A stretch of 36,147 nucleotides of DNA from an uncultured Pelagibacteraceae bacterium (GTDB taxonomy: Bacteria; Pseudomonadota; Alphaproteobacteria; Pelagibacterales; Pelagibacteraceae). The stretch is taken from contig CACKFV010000010.1 in the NCBI GenBank assembly GCA_902599605.1, positions 1-36,147 of the forward strand, written 5' to 3'. The position numbers and the translations under genes were made by a program. The stretch's first letter is position 1, and each line of letters opens with the position of its first letter. Positions 7,933 through 16,434 of the stretch are shown here, piece by piece. The notes below the pieces were generated by a model. That model saw nothing but the letters and a program-made list of their open reading frames with translations. It did not search any database and was not told the DNA's origin.

Positions 7933-8430
7933 ATGACTGATAAATTTATTAAATTGACAAACTGGCTAGCGAAAGCTTGTGGAATTTTTGCAGCTGGCTG
8001 TCTTTTTCTTTCCATCGTTATTATTACAGAATTAGTTTTCGAGAGATACTTATTTAAGAACGCTATTACATGGCAAACAGAGCTTGTTACAATGCTATTA
8101 GTTGCTTCAACATTTATAGGCGCTGCATATGTTTTAAGTGAAAAAGGCCACGTTAATATGGAGTATCTATATACTTTTTTAAGTGAAAAGAATGTCACTA
8201 AACTTAAAATTTTTACTGACAGTCTTTGCTTAATTTTTTTTCTTATTTTATTTTACGTAAGTTATGAAATTACTTACGAAGCATTTATAAAGAATTACAA
8301 TACGGGAACAGTATGGGGTCCTCCACTCTGGATACCTTATTCATCAATGCTTATAGGCGCAATTCTTATGACAATGTCATATATATCTGAATTAATTTTA
8401 CATGTAAGAAAATTAAAGGAGTTTGAATAA
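7933..8430 (+). CDS. dctQ: TRAP transporter small permease
   Basis: 165 aa protein with four predicted membrane helices (roughly residues 13-35, 48-65, 88-110 and 128-150), the DctQ topology. It has the family loop ITWQTELVTMLLVASTFIGA, with a conserved Trp-Glu pair in helix 2. It partners DctM to take up the ligand delivered by DctP, driven by a sodium gradient. No ribosome-binding site fits between the preceding hairpin and the ATG at 7933, so translation may depend on structure or follow an unusual mode. Its TAA stop shares an A with the dctM start (TAATG). Confidence 0.9.
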   Translation: MTDKFIKLTNWLAKACGIFAAGCLFLSIVIITELVFERYLFKNAITWQTELVTMLLVASTFIGAAYVLSEKGHVNMEYLYTFLSEKNVTKLKIFTDSLCLIFFLILFYVSYEITYEAFIKNYNTGTVWGPPLWIPYSSMLIGAILMTMSYISELILHVRKLKEFE

Positions 8431-9761
8431 TGGACCCTTTATTATTAGGTTTAATAGTCGGGATAGCAACTGTTGTAATGCTATTCTCGGGAATACCAAT
8501 AGCTTTTGGCTTATGTTTTATTTCGGTGATCTTTTTAGTTATCGCTGAAGGTTTTTCAATTTTAAATGTTTTTGCTGAAACATTTTATGCAGGTTTAAAT
8601 TCATTTGTTTTGTTATCTATCCCAATGTTTATTTTGATGGGAATGGCTGTTGCAAATTCACCAGCTGGAAAAGATTTGTACACAGGTTTAGACAGATGGC
8701 TCTGGAGATTGCCTGGCGGTCTTGTTGTTTCAAATATTGGAGCTTGTTCTATTTTCGCAGCCTTAAGTGGATCAAGTCCTGCAACATGTGCAGCAATAGG
8801 AACAATGGGTATTCCAGAAATGAGAAAAAGAGGATACTCAGCAAGGCTAGCAACTGGATGTATAGCAGCAGGGGGAACTTTAGGAGTTTTAATACCACCC
8901 AGCATTGTTTTAATTGTTTATGGATTAGCAACTGGTACTTCCATCGGAAGATTATTTTTATGCGGTGTCATACCTGGTTTACTTCTAGCTGGATTATTTA
9001 TGTTATGGGCTTATATCTATTCTTACTTTATTGATAAACAATCAGCAGAAATTTTAAGAAATAGAACACCCCCAACACTCAAAGAAAAATTAGAAGTCAT
9101 ACCAAGAGTTCTTCCATTTTTATTAATCGTGGTTGGAGTTTTATATGTTCTATACGGTGGGGTAGCAACTCCTTCAGAAGCATCTGGGGTAGGTGCATTT
9201 CTTGTATTTGTCATGATTGCAATTGTTTACAAAATTTACCAACCAAAAAAAATATGGGACATCGTAAAAGTTTCTATGAAAGAAAGCGTAATGATAATGT
9301 TTATCATTGCAGGCTCTTACATATTCGCTTTTAGCTTATCTACGCTTTATGTAACACAATCAATTGCTCAAACCATTGTAGAGATGGGATTGAATAAATG
9401 GGTCTTATTTTTCTACATTAATATATTTTTGTTGATTGCAGGTTTCTTTTTACCACCTGTTGCCGTTATAGTAATGACATCCGCAATATTACTTCCAATT
9501 ATTACCCAATTTGGCTTTGATCCTTATTGGTTCGCAATCGTCTTCACGATAAATATGGAGATTGGATTGATTACACCACCCGTTGGATTGAATTTATATA
9601 TTATTAAAGGAATAACTCCCGACGTAAGTCTTTCTGAAATATTAAAAGGTTCTATACCTTTTATGGTTATGATGGTTATCTGTATAATAATATTGTGTAT
9701 TTTCCCAGAAATAGTAACTTGGTTACCTGACAAATTAATGGGTAAACCAATTGGATTTTAA
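8430..9761 (+). CDS. dctM: TRAP transporter large permease
   Basis: 443 aa membrane protein with about twelve or more helices, the transport subunit. Family motifs are present: IPMFILMGMAVANSP, the SGSSPATCAAIGTMGIPEM re-entrant region (about residues 112-130), GGTLGVLIPPSIVLIVYG (about 148-165), and a second inverted repeat FLPPVAVIVMTSAILLPII with ITPPVGLNLYIIKG (about 380-393). A good Shine-Dalgarno AAAGGAG (8415-8421) lies 8 bases before the ATG, inside the end of dctQ. It ends 11 bases inside the dusA start region. Confidence 0.95.
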   Translation: MDPLLLGLIVGIATVVMLFSGIPIAFGLCFISVIFLVIAEGFSILNVFAETFYAGLNSFVLLSIPMFILMGMAVANSPAGKDLYTGLDRWLWRLPGGLVVSNIGACSIFAALSGSSPATCAAIGTMGIPEMRKRGYSARLATGCIAAGGTLGVLIPPSIVLIVYGLATGTSIGRLFLCGVIPGLLLAGLFMLWAYIYSYFIDKQSAEILRNRTPPTLKEKLEVIPRVLPFLLIVVGVLYVLYGGVATPSEASGVGAFLVFVMIAIVYKIYQPKKIWDIVKVSMKESVMIMFIIAGSYIFAFSLSTLYVTQSIAQTIVEMGLNKWVLFFYINIFLLIAGFFLPPVAVIVMTSAILLPIITQFGFDPYWFAIVFTINMEIGLITPPVGLNLYIIKGITPDVSLSEILKGSIPFMVMMVICIIILCIFPEIVTWLPDKLMGKPIGF

Positions 9762-10758
9762 AAACAAAAAAATCAATAGAAAAATATCTGTTGCACCTAT
9801 GATGGATTGCACTGATAGGCATGACAGATATTTTCTAAGACTTATTAGTAAAAACGTAATGTTGTACTCCGAGATGGTTGCAACGAAATCAGCAATTCAT
9901 GGGGATAGAAAAAGAATACTTGGTTTTAGAGAGGAAGAGAAGCCGGTTGCTCTTCAAGTGGGGGGCTCAGATAAAAAAGAATTAGCAGAGGTTGCTAAAC
10001 TAGCAGAGCAATTTGGTTATGATGAAATAAATATTAATTTGGGTTGCCCGAGCAAAAAAGTACAAAAAAATTCATTTGGAGCGTGTTTGATGAAAGAACC
10101 TGATTTAGTTGCAGAATGTATTAATAACATGGTCAACTCATGTAAAATTCCTGTAACAGCTAAAACTAGGATAGGAGTTGATGAAATTGAGGACTTCGAA
10201 TATCTAAATAGTTTCATTAACAAAATAAAACAATCTGGATGTAAAACAGTGATACTGCATGCAAGAAAGGCTTTATTAAAAGGTCTTACACCTAAGCAAA
10301 ATTTAAATATACCAAAACTAAATTACAAAATGGTTTACGAAATTAAGAAAGCAAACCCAGAGCTTGAGATAATAATTAATGGAGGAGTCTCACAGACTGA
10401 TGAAATTAAAAAACATTTAGAACACTGCGATGGCGTGATGATTGGAAGAGCAATTTATCAAAATCCTTACTTTTTAACCGATATTGAGAAAGAAATATTT
10501 AATACAAATGAAGTGCCCTCAAGAGAACAAATAGCAAAACAGATTATTAGTTATTTAGAAGAAGAGGTTAAGCTTGGTACACAAGTAAATCATGTTATGA
10601 GACACACAGTTGGTCTTTATCATGGTCAACCTGGCTCTAAAGATTGGAAAAGATATTTAAGTGACAATATGATGGCTAGAGACTCAGATTTTCAAAAAGC
10701 AAAACACATAATGACAATTGTGCAAAACAATGAGAAAGCAAATCAATTAAATTCCTAA
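9751..10758 (+). CDS. dusA: tRNA-dihydrouridine synthase A
   Basis: 335 aa FMN enzyme reducing uridine to dihydrouridine in tRNA D-loops. SVAPMMDCTDRHDRYF opens the TIM barrel. The catalytic cysteine lies in NSFGACLM (about residue 112), after ININLGCPSKKV. Also present are TAKTRIG, VILHARKA and the DusA-specific GLTPKQN and GRAIYQNPYF. The start is a TTG at 9751 overlapping dctM by 11 bases; the first ATG (about residue 17) would cut the conserved APMM strand. The TAA stop and the next ATG overlap as TAATG, linking it translationally to the first TauE gene. Confidence 0.93.
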   Translation: MDFKNKKINRKISVAPMMDCTDRHDRYFLRLISKNVMLYSEMVATKSAIHGDRKRILGFREEEKPVALQVGGSDKKELAEVAKLAEQFGYDEININLGCPSKKVQKNSFGACLMKEPDLVAECINNMVNSCKIPVTAKTRIGVDEIEDFEYLNSFINKIKQSGCKTVILHARKALLKGLTPKQNLNIPKLNYKMVYEIKKANPELEIIINGGVSQTDEIKKHLEHCDGVMIGRAIYQNPYFLTDIEKEIFNTNEVPSREQIAKQIISYLEEEVKLGTQVNHVMRHTVGLYHGQPGSKDWKRYLSDNMMARDSDFQKAKHIMTIVQNNEKANQLNS

Positions 10759-11594
10759 TGGAAAATTTAAATATCAATGAAATTTTTTATCTTTTAACCG
10801 TTTTAGCTATTGCTGCAGCAGTTGCAGGATTTATGGCTGGTTTACTCGGAGTAGGTGGGGGCATAATCATGGTTCCCGCACTTTATTACGCATTTACAGT
10901 TTTAGACTTTGACATTGTAACAAGGATGCATCTAGCTGTTGGTACATCTTTAGCAATAATAATTCCAACCTCAATTATATCTACTTTAACACATAGAGAA
11001 CATGATGCAGTAGATTTTAATATGGTAAAATCATTTGGAATTTTTATTTTAATTGGAGTTTTTTTTGGAACTTTCTTGGCAGTTAATTTGAAAACACCTG
11101 CACTTGTATTATTTTTTTCTATATTTGCTTTTATGGTTGGACTTTTTTTTATTTTTTTGAGAGAAAAATTAGTTGATAACCCAAAACAAATATCAAATTT
11201 AGTTAAAAATATTTCTGGTATATTGATTGGATTTATTTCTATTCCTTTAGGAATTGGAGGCGGATCATTGATGGTTCCTTTCATGAGAACATTTGGTTAT
11301 GATATTAGAAAATCAATTGGAACAGCTGCAGCAGTAGGTTTCCTTATTGCTGTTACTGGAACAATTACAATGATCACTGGTGGAAAAATTATTGATAATG
11401 TTAATACACCGTTCAGTTTGGGATATATAAATTTACTCGGCTTCATAGTATTTGTCCCAGTTACCATGATAATGGCAAGGTTAGGTGCAAAAGCAGTCTA
11501 CAAAATCGATAAAAAGATACTTAGCAAAATATTTGGAACTTTTTTAATTTTGGTATCAATTAGATCATTTTTAGAATATCTAAGTATCAATTAA
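10758..11594 (+). CDS. TauE/SafE family membrane permease (copy 1)
   Basis: 278 aa protein with about eight hydrophobic helices in two homologous halves. Each half begins with the family glycine-rich motif: GLLGVGGGIIMVPALYY (about residues 29-45) and IPLGIGGGSLMVPFMR (about 162-177). TauE/SafE proteins export sulfite, sulfoacetate or related anions, or import some organic anions; the ligand is unknown here. It starts on the last base of the dusA stop. A paralogous copy follows 9 bases downstream, suggesting tandem duplication or heteromeric function. Confidence 0.88.
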   Translation: MENLNINEIFYLLTVLAIAAAVAGFMAGLLGVGGGIIMVPALYYAFTVLDFDIVTRMHLAVGTSLAIIIPTSIISTLTHREHDAVDFNMVKSFGIFILIGVFFGTFLAVNLKTPALVLFFSIFAFMVGLFFIFLREKLVDNPKQISNLVKNISGILIGFISIPLGIGGGSLMVPFMRTFGYDIRKSIGTAAAVGFLIAVTGTITMITGGKIIDNVNTPFSLGYINLLGFIVFVPVTMIMARLGAKAVYKIDKKILSKIFGTFLILVSIRSFLEYLSIN

Positions 11595-11603
11595 ATTAAA
11601 ATT

Positions 11604-12434
11604 GTGGACCAGATTATTTTCAACGAATACATATTTTTCATTTTATTAATGATTGCTGCAGCTATTCCAGTTGGTTTTTTTGCGGGATTATTTGGAATTG
11701 GTGGTGGATTAATTTCTGTGCCATTTCTTTTCTTTATTTTTGAAACTTTTGGAATAGATAAAGATTATCTAATGCATCTTACAGTTGGGACTGCATTTAC
11801 AATAACAATATTAACCTCATTCTCATCAGTACTAGCTCACAGAAAACATGGTGCTGTTGATTTAAGTATAATAAAAACTTTTGGAACATTTGTTGTTTTT
11901 GGCGTAGTAACTGGAACTATAATTGCTTCTATGATGAATACTAAATCATTGGTTCTTTTTTTTTCAATCATGGTCTATTTTTTAGGTGCTTATCTACTCC
12001 TTGCAAAAAACAAAAATAAAAAAGTTTATCCATCATTTAATTTGCTGCCTCGTCTATCATTTGGATTTATCTCTGGCTTAATTTCAGCTCCAATGGGTAT
12101 TACTGGAGCTATGATTAATGTCCCTGTTTTAAGATACTTTGGCTACTCGATAAATAGAGCAATAGGGAGTGCAGCAGCCATTGGATTTATAATTTCATTG
12201 TTTGGCGCTATTGGTTTTTTCTTGTCAGGATTATTTAAGAATGTTGATATTCCCCTCAGCATTGGTTTTGTAAATATCCCTGCCTTTCTAATATTCGTCC
12301 CTATTACAACAATAATGGCTAGAATTGGGGCTAATACAGTGCACAAACTTGAGAAGACAAAAGTTCAAGTTCTTTTTGGAATTTTTTTATATGTAGTTGC
12401 TACAATATTTCTTTACAGATATTTTAATATTTAA
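11604..12434 (+). CDS. TauE/SafE family membrane permease (copy 2)
   Basis: 276 aa paralog of the preceding gene with the same eight-helix layout. The N-terminal motif GLFGIGGGLISVPFLFF is intact (about residues 28-44), but the second-half motif is APMGITGAMINVPVLR (about 162-177), where the GGG run is replaced by TGA. The start is a GTG at 11604 without an obvious SD. The altered second repeat suggests a changed ligand or a regulatory or partner role. A 58-base AT-rich spacer with no clear terminator separates it from the DoxX gene. Confidence 0.87.
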   Translation: MDQIIFNEYIFFILLMIAAAIPVGFFAGLFGIGGGLISVPFLFFIFETFGIDKDYLMHLTVGTAFTITILTSFSSVLAHRKHGAVDLSIIKTFGTFVVFGVVTGTIIASMMNTKSLVLFFSIMVYFLGAYLLLAKNKNKKVYPSFNLLPRLSFGFISGLISAPMGITGAMINVPVLRYFGYSINRAIGSAAAIGFIISLFGAIGFFLSGLFKNVDIPLSIGFVNIPAFLIFVPITTIMARIGANTVHKLEKTKVQVLFGIFLYVVATIFLYRYFNI

Positions 12435-12492
12435 TGGTGATAATTCAAAAACTTATCTTGAACTTAAATATAAATTATTTAAATCTTAATAA

Positions 12493-12894
12493 ATGGTTTC
12501 TAAATTAAAAAACTTTTTACTAAACTTTGAGGCTCTTGCTTCTCTTTTATTAAGATTTGGTATTGGAATAGCATTTATCATTCACGGTTATGCTAAATTT
12601 CCTTTGCCACCAGCAGGTCTAGTTGAATATTTTGGTTTACCTCCAGCACTTGCAACATTTGTAGCATTGAGTGAACTTTTATCTGGAATAATTTTAATTG
12701 TGAGTGGTTTTTTGAGAAATCCCATAGGAGATACACTTGCAAGATTTGCGGGACTTGTAATTGTAATACTTATGACAAATATATTTATAATTGCTCACCC
12801 AGATTGGTTTATCACCCAAAAATTATTTACTAGTGAGCAAATTTTTCTTTTTATTGGTGGCTTTTATTTTTTGATTAAAGGAAATAAAGTTTAA
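12493..12894 (+). CDS. DoxX family membrane protein
   Basis: 133 aa protein with four hydrophobic helices. LLRFGIGIAFIIHGYAKF (about residues 19-36) is the DoxX opening with the HGYAKF signature, followed by EYFGLPPALATFVALSELLSG (about 45-65), in which Glu is conserved. Family members are quinone-linked or redox-stress membrane proteins in various contexts; no specific role can be given. It ends one base before the convergent phosphohexomutase gene, with no hairpin between them. Confidence 0.82.
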   Translation: MVSKLKNFLLNFEALASLLLRFGIGIAFIIHGYAKFPLPPAGLVEYFGLPPALATFVALSELLSGIILIVSGFLRNPIGDTLARFAGLVIVILMTNIFIIAHPDWFITQKLFTSEQIFLFIGGFYFLIKGNKV

Positions 12895-12895
12895 A

Positions 12896-14341
12896 CTATA
12901 TCTTTTGATCGTATTCACCAATCTTTCCAGTTTTTTGAAGTAGATCATCGATAAATCTAAAAATATCAGTTTTAATTTTATCTGACACTGGACTCTCTGT
13001 AACAACAACAAGCGATGGTTTGTTTGAAGATGCTCTTACAAGACCCCAAGATCCATCAGCAAGAGTAAATCTCACTCCATTGACAGTAAGTATATCAGTT
13101 ATTTCCTGATTACATATTTTTTGTTTGTCGATCTGAAGTTTTTTTATATTAGAGATAATTTCATCTATTACTTTATATTTTTCTTCATCTTTACAAAATG
13201 GTCCCATAGTCGGACTTTGAAAAGTTTTTGGCAAATAATTAATTAAAACATCTAATTTTTTATTTTGATTATCAATTAAATGACAAATTTGAATTGCAGA
13301 ATTAATTCCATCGTCAAAGCCAAATCCTAAAGGTTTATTAAAAAAAAAGTGGCCACTTTTTTCAAATCCAGCAATAGCATTATCTTCTTTTACTTTTCTC
13401 TTAATATACGAATGTCCTGTTTTCCAATAGAGAGTTTTACAATTATTTTTTTTTAAAATTTCATCTTTGTTAAACAATCCTGTTGATTTTACATCTACAA
13501 TAAATTTATTATTTGGATGCAACTCTGAAATATTTCTTGCAATTAACAAACCAATTTTGTCTGCAAATATTTCATTCCCTTTATTATCAATAACTCCAAC
13601 TCTATCTCCATCACCATCAAAACCAAAACCTGCATCTGCGTTATTTTCTTTTACGCATTTTGAAATTTCATGTAGCATTTTCATATCTTCTGGATTTGGG
13701 TTATATCTAGGGAAACTATAGTCTAAGTTACAATCAAGCTCTATTACTTCACACCCAATATTTCTAAGAATTTCAGGCGCGAATATTCCAGCAGTGCCAT
13801 TACCGCATGCAGCTACAACTTTTAACTTTTTCTTAATTTTATTTTTTGATAACTCATCAATATATACTTTATTAAAATTTTCTACTTTTTCGTATTTACC
13901 TGAACCCTGTTTAAAAGTTTCATTCATTACTATAGATTTAAGTTCTGACATTTCTTCTTTGCAATGAGTTAGACCTTTTTCAATTCCCATCTTTATTCCT
14001 GTCCAACCATTCTCATTGTGGCTTGCTGTTATCATTGCAACAGCATTTGATTTTATTTTAAATTGAGAAAAATAAACTGTGGGTGATAAACATAAACCTA
14101 TATCTTTTACATTACAGCCAGTTGATAATAGTCCTTTTATAAAATTATTTTTAACTTCTTCGCTATAAGATCTGTAGTCATTTCCTACAATCACGATAGG
14201 ATTCTTTTCTGAACTTATTACCTGAGTTCCAAACCCTTTTCCTACTGCCTCGATTCCCTTCGAGTTGATGCTTTTTGGGTATAGCCACCTAGCGTCATAT
14301 TCTCTAAATCCTAATGGGTCGATTTTTTTTTCCACTTCCAT
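12896..14341 (-). CDS. Phosphomannomutase/phosphoglucomutase (AlgC/ManB type)
   Basis: 481 aa from the ATG at 14341. It interconverts hexose 1- and 6-phosphates for nucleotide-sugar and glycan synthesis. The order of blocks is FREYDARW (about residue 10), the phosphoserine loop MITASHNENGW (about 100-110), the metal loop GFDGDGDRVG (about 238-247), the sugar loop FEKSGHFFF (about 326-334) and the phosphate site VRASSNKPSL near the C-terminus. An in-frame extension upstream to 14455 exists, but it adds 38 Lys/Asn-rich residues before the family's normal start and overlaps likely regulatory DNA, so the shorter form is chosen. It could also act on glucosamine phosphate, though GlmM is usually distinct. 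Confidence 0.88.
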   Translation of the reverse strand: MEVEKKIDPLGFREYDARWLYPKSINSKGIEAVGKGFGTQVISSEKNPIVIVGNDYRSYSEEVKNNFIKGLLSTGCNVKDIGLCLSPTVYFSQFKIKSNAVAMITASHNENGWTGIKMGIEKGLTHCKEEMSELKSIVMNETFKQGSGKYEKVENFNKVYIDELSKNKIKKKLKVVAACGNGTAGIFAPEILRNIGCEVIELDCNLDYSFPRYNPNPEDMKMLHEISKCVKENNADAGFGFDGDGDRVGVIDNKGNEIFADKIGLLIARNISELHPNNKFIVDVKSTGLFNKDEILKKNNCKTLYWKTGHSYIKRKVKEDNAIAGFEKSGHFFFNKPLGFGFDDGINSAIQICHLIDNQNKKLDVLINYLPKTFQSPTMGPFCKDEEKYKVIDEIISNIKKLQIDKQKICNQEITDILTVNGVRFTLADGSWGLVRASSNKPSLVVVTESPVSDKIKTDIFRFIDDLLQKTGKIGEYDQKI

Positions 14342-14408
14342 GTTGATATATGTACATTTTTTTGATTTTTTTATTGAACTATTTTTTTTATGTTCTATAA
14401 ATGTTCTG

Positions 14409-14463
14409 TTGATTTTTAATTTATATAGTGTATTTAAGAAATCTGCACACAACATATAGTTGT
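14409..14463 (+). promoter_or_regulatory. Possible nrdAB promoter with NrdR-like operator sites
   Basis: TTGATT (14409-14414), 16 bases, then TATTTA (14431-14436) is a plausible promoter. A segment ending TATATAGTGT (14416-14431) matches the right half of the NrdR box consensus. The inverted repeat ACAAC-ATATA-GTTGT (14449-14463) is centred about 32 bases away, close to three helical turns, the usual spacing for paired NrdR boxes. Neither is a full consensus match. A third TAGTGT-ending stretch occurs at 14466-14481. Confidence 0.35.
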
Positions 14464-14496
14464 TTTAATAATAAATAGTGTAAAAAAGGGAGTATA

Positions 14497-16434
14497 ATGA
14501 ACAAAGTCTTGTCTCAGGCGATAAAGAAAGCTGTCTCTGAATTTAAACCTCAGGTTGATCAGAAGAATAAGACCAAAGGTCCAGACTTATTCTCTTTAAA
14601 CAACAACACAGAGCTATTTCAAAACTCTAGAGGTATTACAATAAAGATTGATAGAAGTAGAGATGAAAATCTAACAGATTTCGGAAAAGCAACACTTAGC
14701 GATAGATACTTAGGAGAGAATGAATCTTTCCAAGACTTGTTTGCAAGAGTAGCAAGTCATTATGCTGATGATAATTTACACGCACAAAGACTATACAATT
14801 ATATTAGTAATCTTTGGTTTATGCCTGCAACACCAGTTCTGTCTAATGGCGGAACTACGAGAGGTTTACCAATATCATGTTTCTTAAACGAAGCGAGTGA
14901 TAGTTTAAATGGTATCCTGGGTCTTTGGAGTGAAAATGTTTGGTTAGCTGCTAGAGGTGGTGGTATCGGAAGCTACTGGGGTAATCTAAGATCTATTGGT
15001 GAAAAAATTGGAAGAGTTGGAAAAACTTCTGGAATAATTCCTTTTATAAAAGTTATGGACTCTTTAACGATGGCAATCAGCCAAGGTTCATTAAGAAGAG
15101 GATCTGCTGCTTGTTATTTGCCTATTGACCATCCAGAGATTGAAGAATTTATTGAAATGAGAAGACCTACAGGGGGAGATCCAAATAGAAAAGCTCTAAA
15201 CCTGCATCATGGTGTTCTTGTTTCAGATGCTTTCATGAGAGCAGTTGAACTTGATGAACAATGGGCACTTAAGAGTCCAAAAAATGGATCTGTGCAATCG
15301 ACTGTTTCAGCTAGAAATTTATGGATCAGATTATTAACTGCAAGAGTTGAAACTGGTGAGCCATATATAATTTTTATTGATACAGTTAATAGACAAATAC
15401 CACAACATCATAAGTTAGCTGGCTTAACAGTTAAGACATCTAATTTGTGTAGTGAGATTACTCTTCCAACAGGAATTGATAAGGAGGGTAGGGACAGAAC
15501 TGCTGTTTGTTGTTTGTCTTCGTTAAATATTGAAAAATATGATGAGTGGAAAGATGATGAAAATTTTATCGATGATGTAATGAGATTTTTAGATAATGTT
15601 TTAACTGACTTTATTAACAATGCACCAGAAGAATTTAGTGATGCAACATATTCAGCTGCAAAAGAACGAAGTGTAGGCTTAGGAGTAATGGGGCTTCACT
15701 CATACTATCAGAAAAAAATGATACCTCTCGAGTCTGTAATGAGCAAAGTTTGGAACAAAAACATTTTTAAAAATATTCAGAAGAAAGTTGATAAATCTTC
15801 AAAAGATTTAGCAGAGGAAAGAGGAGCGTGTCCTGATGCTGCTGAATATGGTTTTAAAGAAAGATTTTCAAATAAAACTGCAATTGCTCCAACTGCTTCA
15901 ATTTCAATCATTTGTGGGGGTACTTCTCCAGGCGTTGAGCCAATAGCAGCAAATAGTTATACCCACAAAACTCTTTCCGGATCTTTTAATGTTAGAAATA
16001 AATACTTAAGAAAATTATTAGAGAAACATGGAAAGGATACAGATGAAGTTTGGTCAACAATTACGACTAACCAAGGCTCTGTGTCTCACTTAGATTTTTT
16101 AACTCAAGAAGAGAAAGATGTTTTTAAAACAGCTTTTGAGTTAGATCAAAGATGGCTTGTTGACTTAAGTGCGGACAGAACTCCACACATTTCACAAGCA
16201 CAATCTATTAACTTATTTTTACCTGCAGATGTTCATAAAAGAGACCTTCATCAAATTCATTTCCAAGCTTGGAAAAAGGGTTTGAAAAGTCTTTATTATT
16301 GCAGGTCTAAATCAATACAAAGAGCAGAAAATGTTAATGATGCAAAATCGACCGATGTTACTGCAAATGTATATAAATCAAATCAACAAGAAACCGACGA
16401 AAACAAATATGAGGAGTGTCTATCATGTCAGTAG
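14497..16434 (+). CDS. nrdA: Ribonucleotide reductase alpha subunit, class Ia-type
   Basis: 645 aa catalytic subunit reducing ribonucleoside diphosphates. The ten-stranded barrel carries Cys128 (LPISCFLNE, redox pair), Cys318 (SNLCSEI, thiyl radical site) and Cys338 (AVCCLSS, redox partner). Other blocks are ARGGGIGSYWG, PTASISIICG-type turns, and the C-terminal shuttle pair ECLSCQ. It is shorter than E. coli NrdA because the N-terminal ATP-cone is absent: residues 1-70 hold no KRDG-type cone motif. The SD GGGAG (14488-14492) precedes the ATG. The stop overlaps the nrdB start by 10 bases. Confidence 0.95.
   Translation: MNKVLSQAIKKAVSEFKPQVDQKNKTKGPDLFSLNNNTELFQNSRGITIKIDRSRDENLTDFGKATLSDRYLGENESFQDLFARVASHYADDNLHAQRLYNYISNLWFMPATPVLSNGGTTRGLPISCFLNEASDSLNGILGLWSENVWLAARGGGIGSYWGNLRSIGEKIGRVGKTSGIIPFIKVMDSLTMAISQGSLRRGSAACYLPIDHPEIEEFIEMRRPTGGDPNRKALNLHHGVLVSDAFMRAVELDEQWALKSPKNGSVQSTVSARNLWIRLLTARVETGEPYIIFIDTVNRQIPQHHKLAGLTVKTSNLCSEITLPTGIDKEGRDRTAVCCLSSLNIEKYDEWKDDENFIDDVMRFLDNVLTDFINNAPEEFSDATYSAAKERSVGLGVMGLHSYYQKKMIPLESVMSKVWNKNIFKNIQKKVDKSSKDLAEERGACPDAAEYGFKERFSNKTAIAPTASISIICGGTSPGVEPIAANSYTHKTLSGSFNVRNKYLRKLLEKHGKDTDEVWSTITTNQGSVSHLDFLTQEEKDVFKTAFELDQRWLVDLSADRTPHISQAQSINLFLPADVHKRDLHQIHFQAWKKGLKSLYYCRSKSIQRAENVNDAKSTDVTANVYKSNQQETDENKYEECLSCQ

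Noticed and set aside
8585-8905. 106-codon antisense frame inside dctM
   Set aside because: Mirrors conserved dctM sequence with no start context or family resemblance of its own.
10886-11284. 132-codon open frame antisense to the first TauE gene
   Set aside because: Low-complexity Ile/Lys/Pro composition with no recognisable domain. It lies wholly within a well-supported membrane-protein gene and is a reading-frame shadow.
14342-14455. 38-residue N-terminal extension of the phosphohexomutase frame
   Set aside because: The frame is open to 14455, but the added residues are Lys/Asn-rich, unlike the family N-terminus, and overlap the putative nrdA control region. The ATG at 14341 gives the usual distance to the REYDxR motif.
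16416-16424. Earlier GTG start for nrdB
   Set aside because: The GTG overlaps the SD-like GAGGAG itself. The ATG at 16425 has that SD at proper spacing, and the ligand numbering fits.
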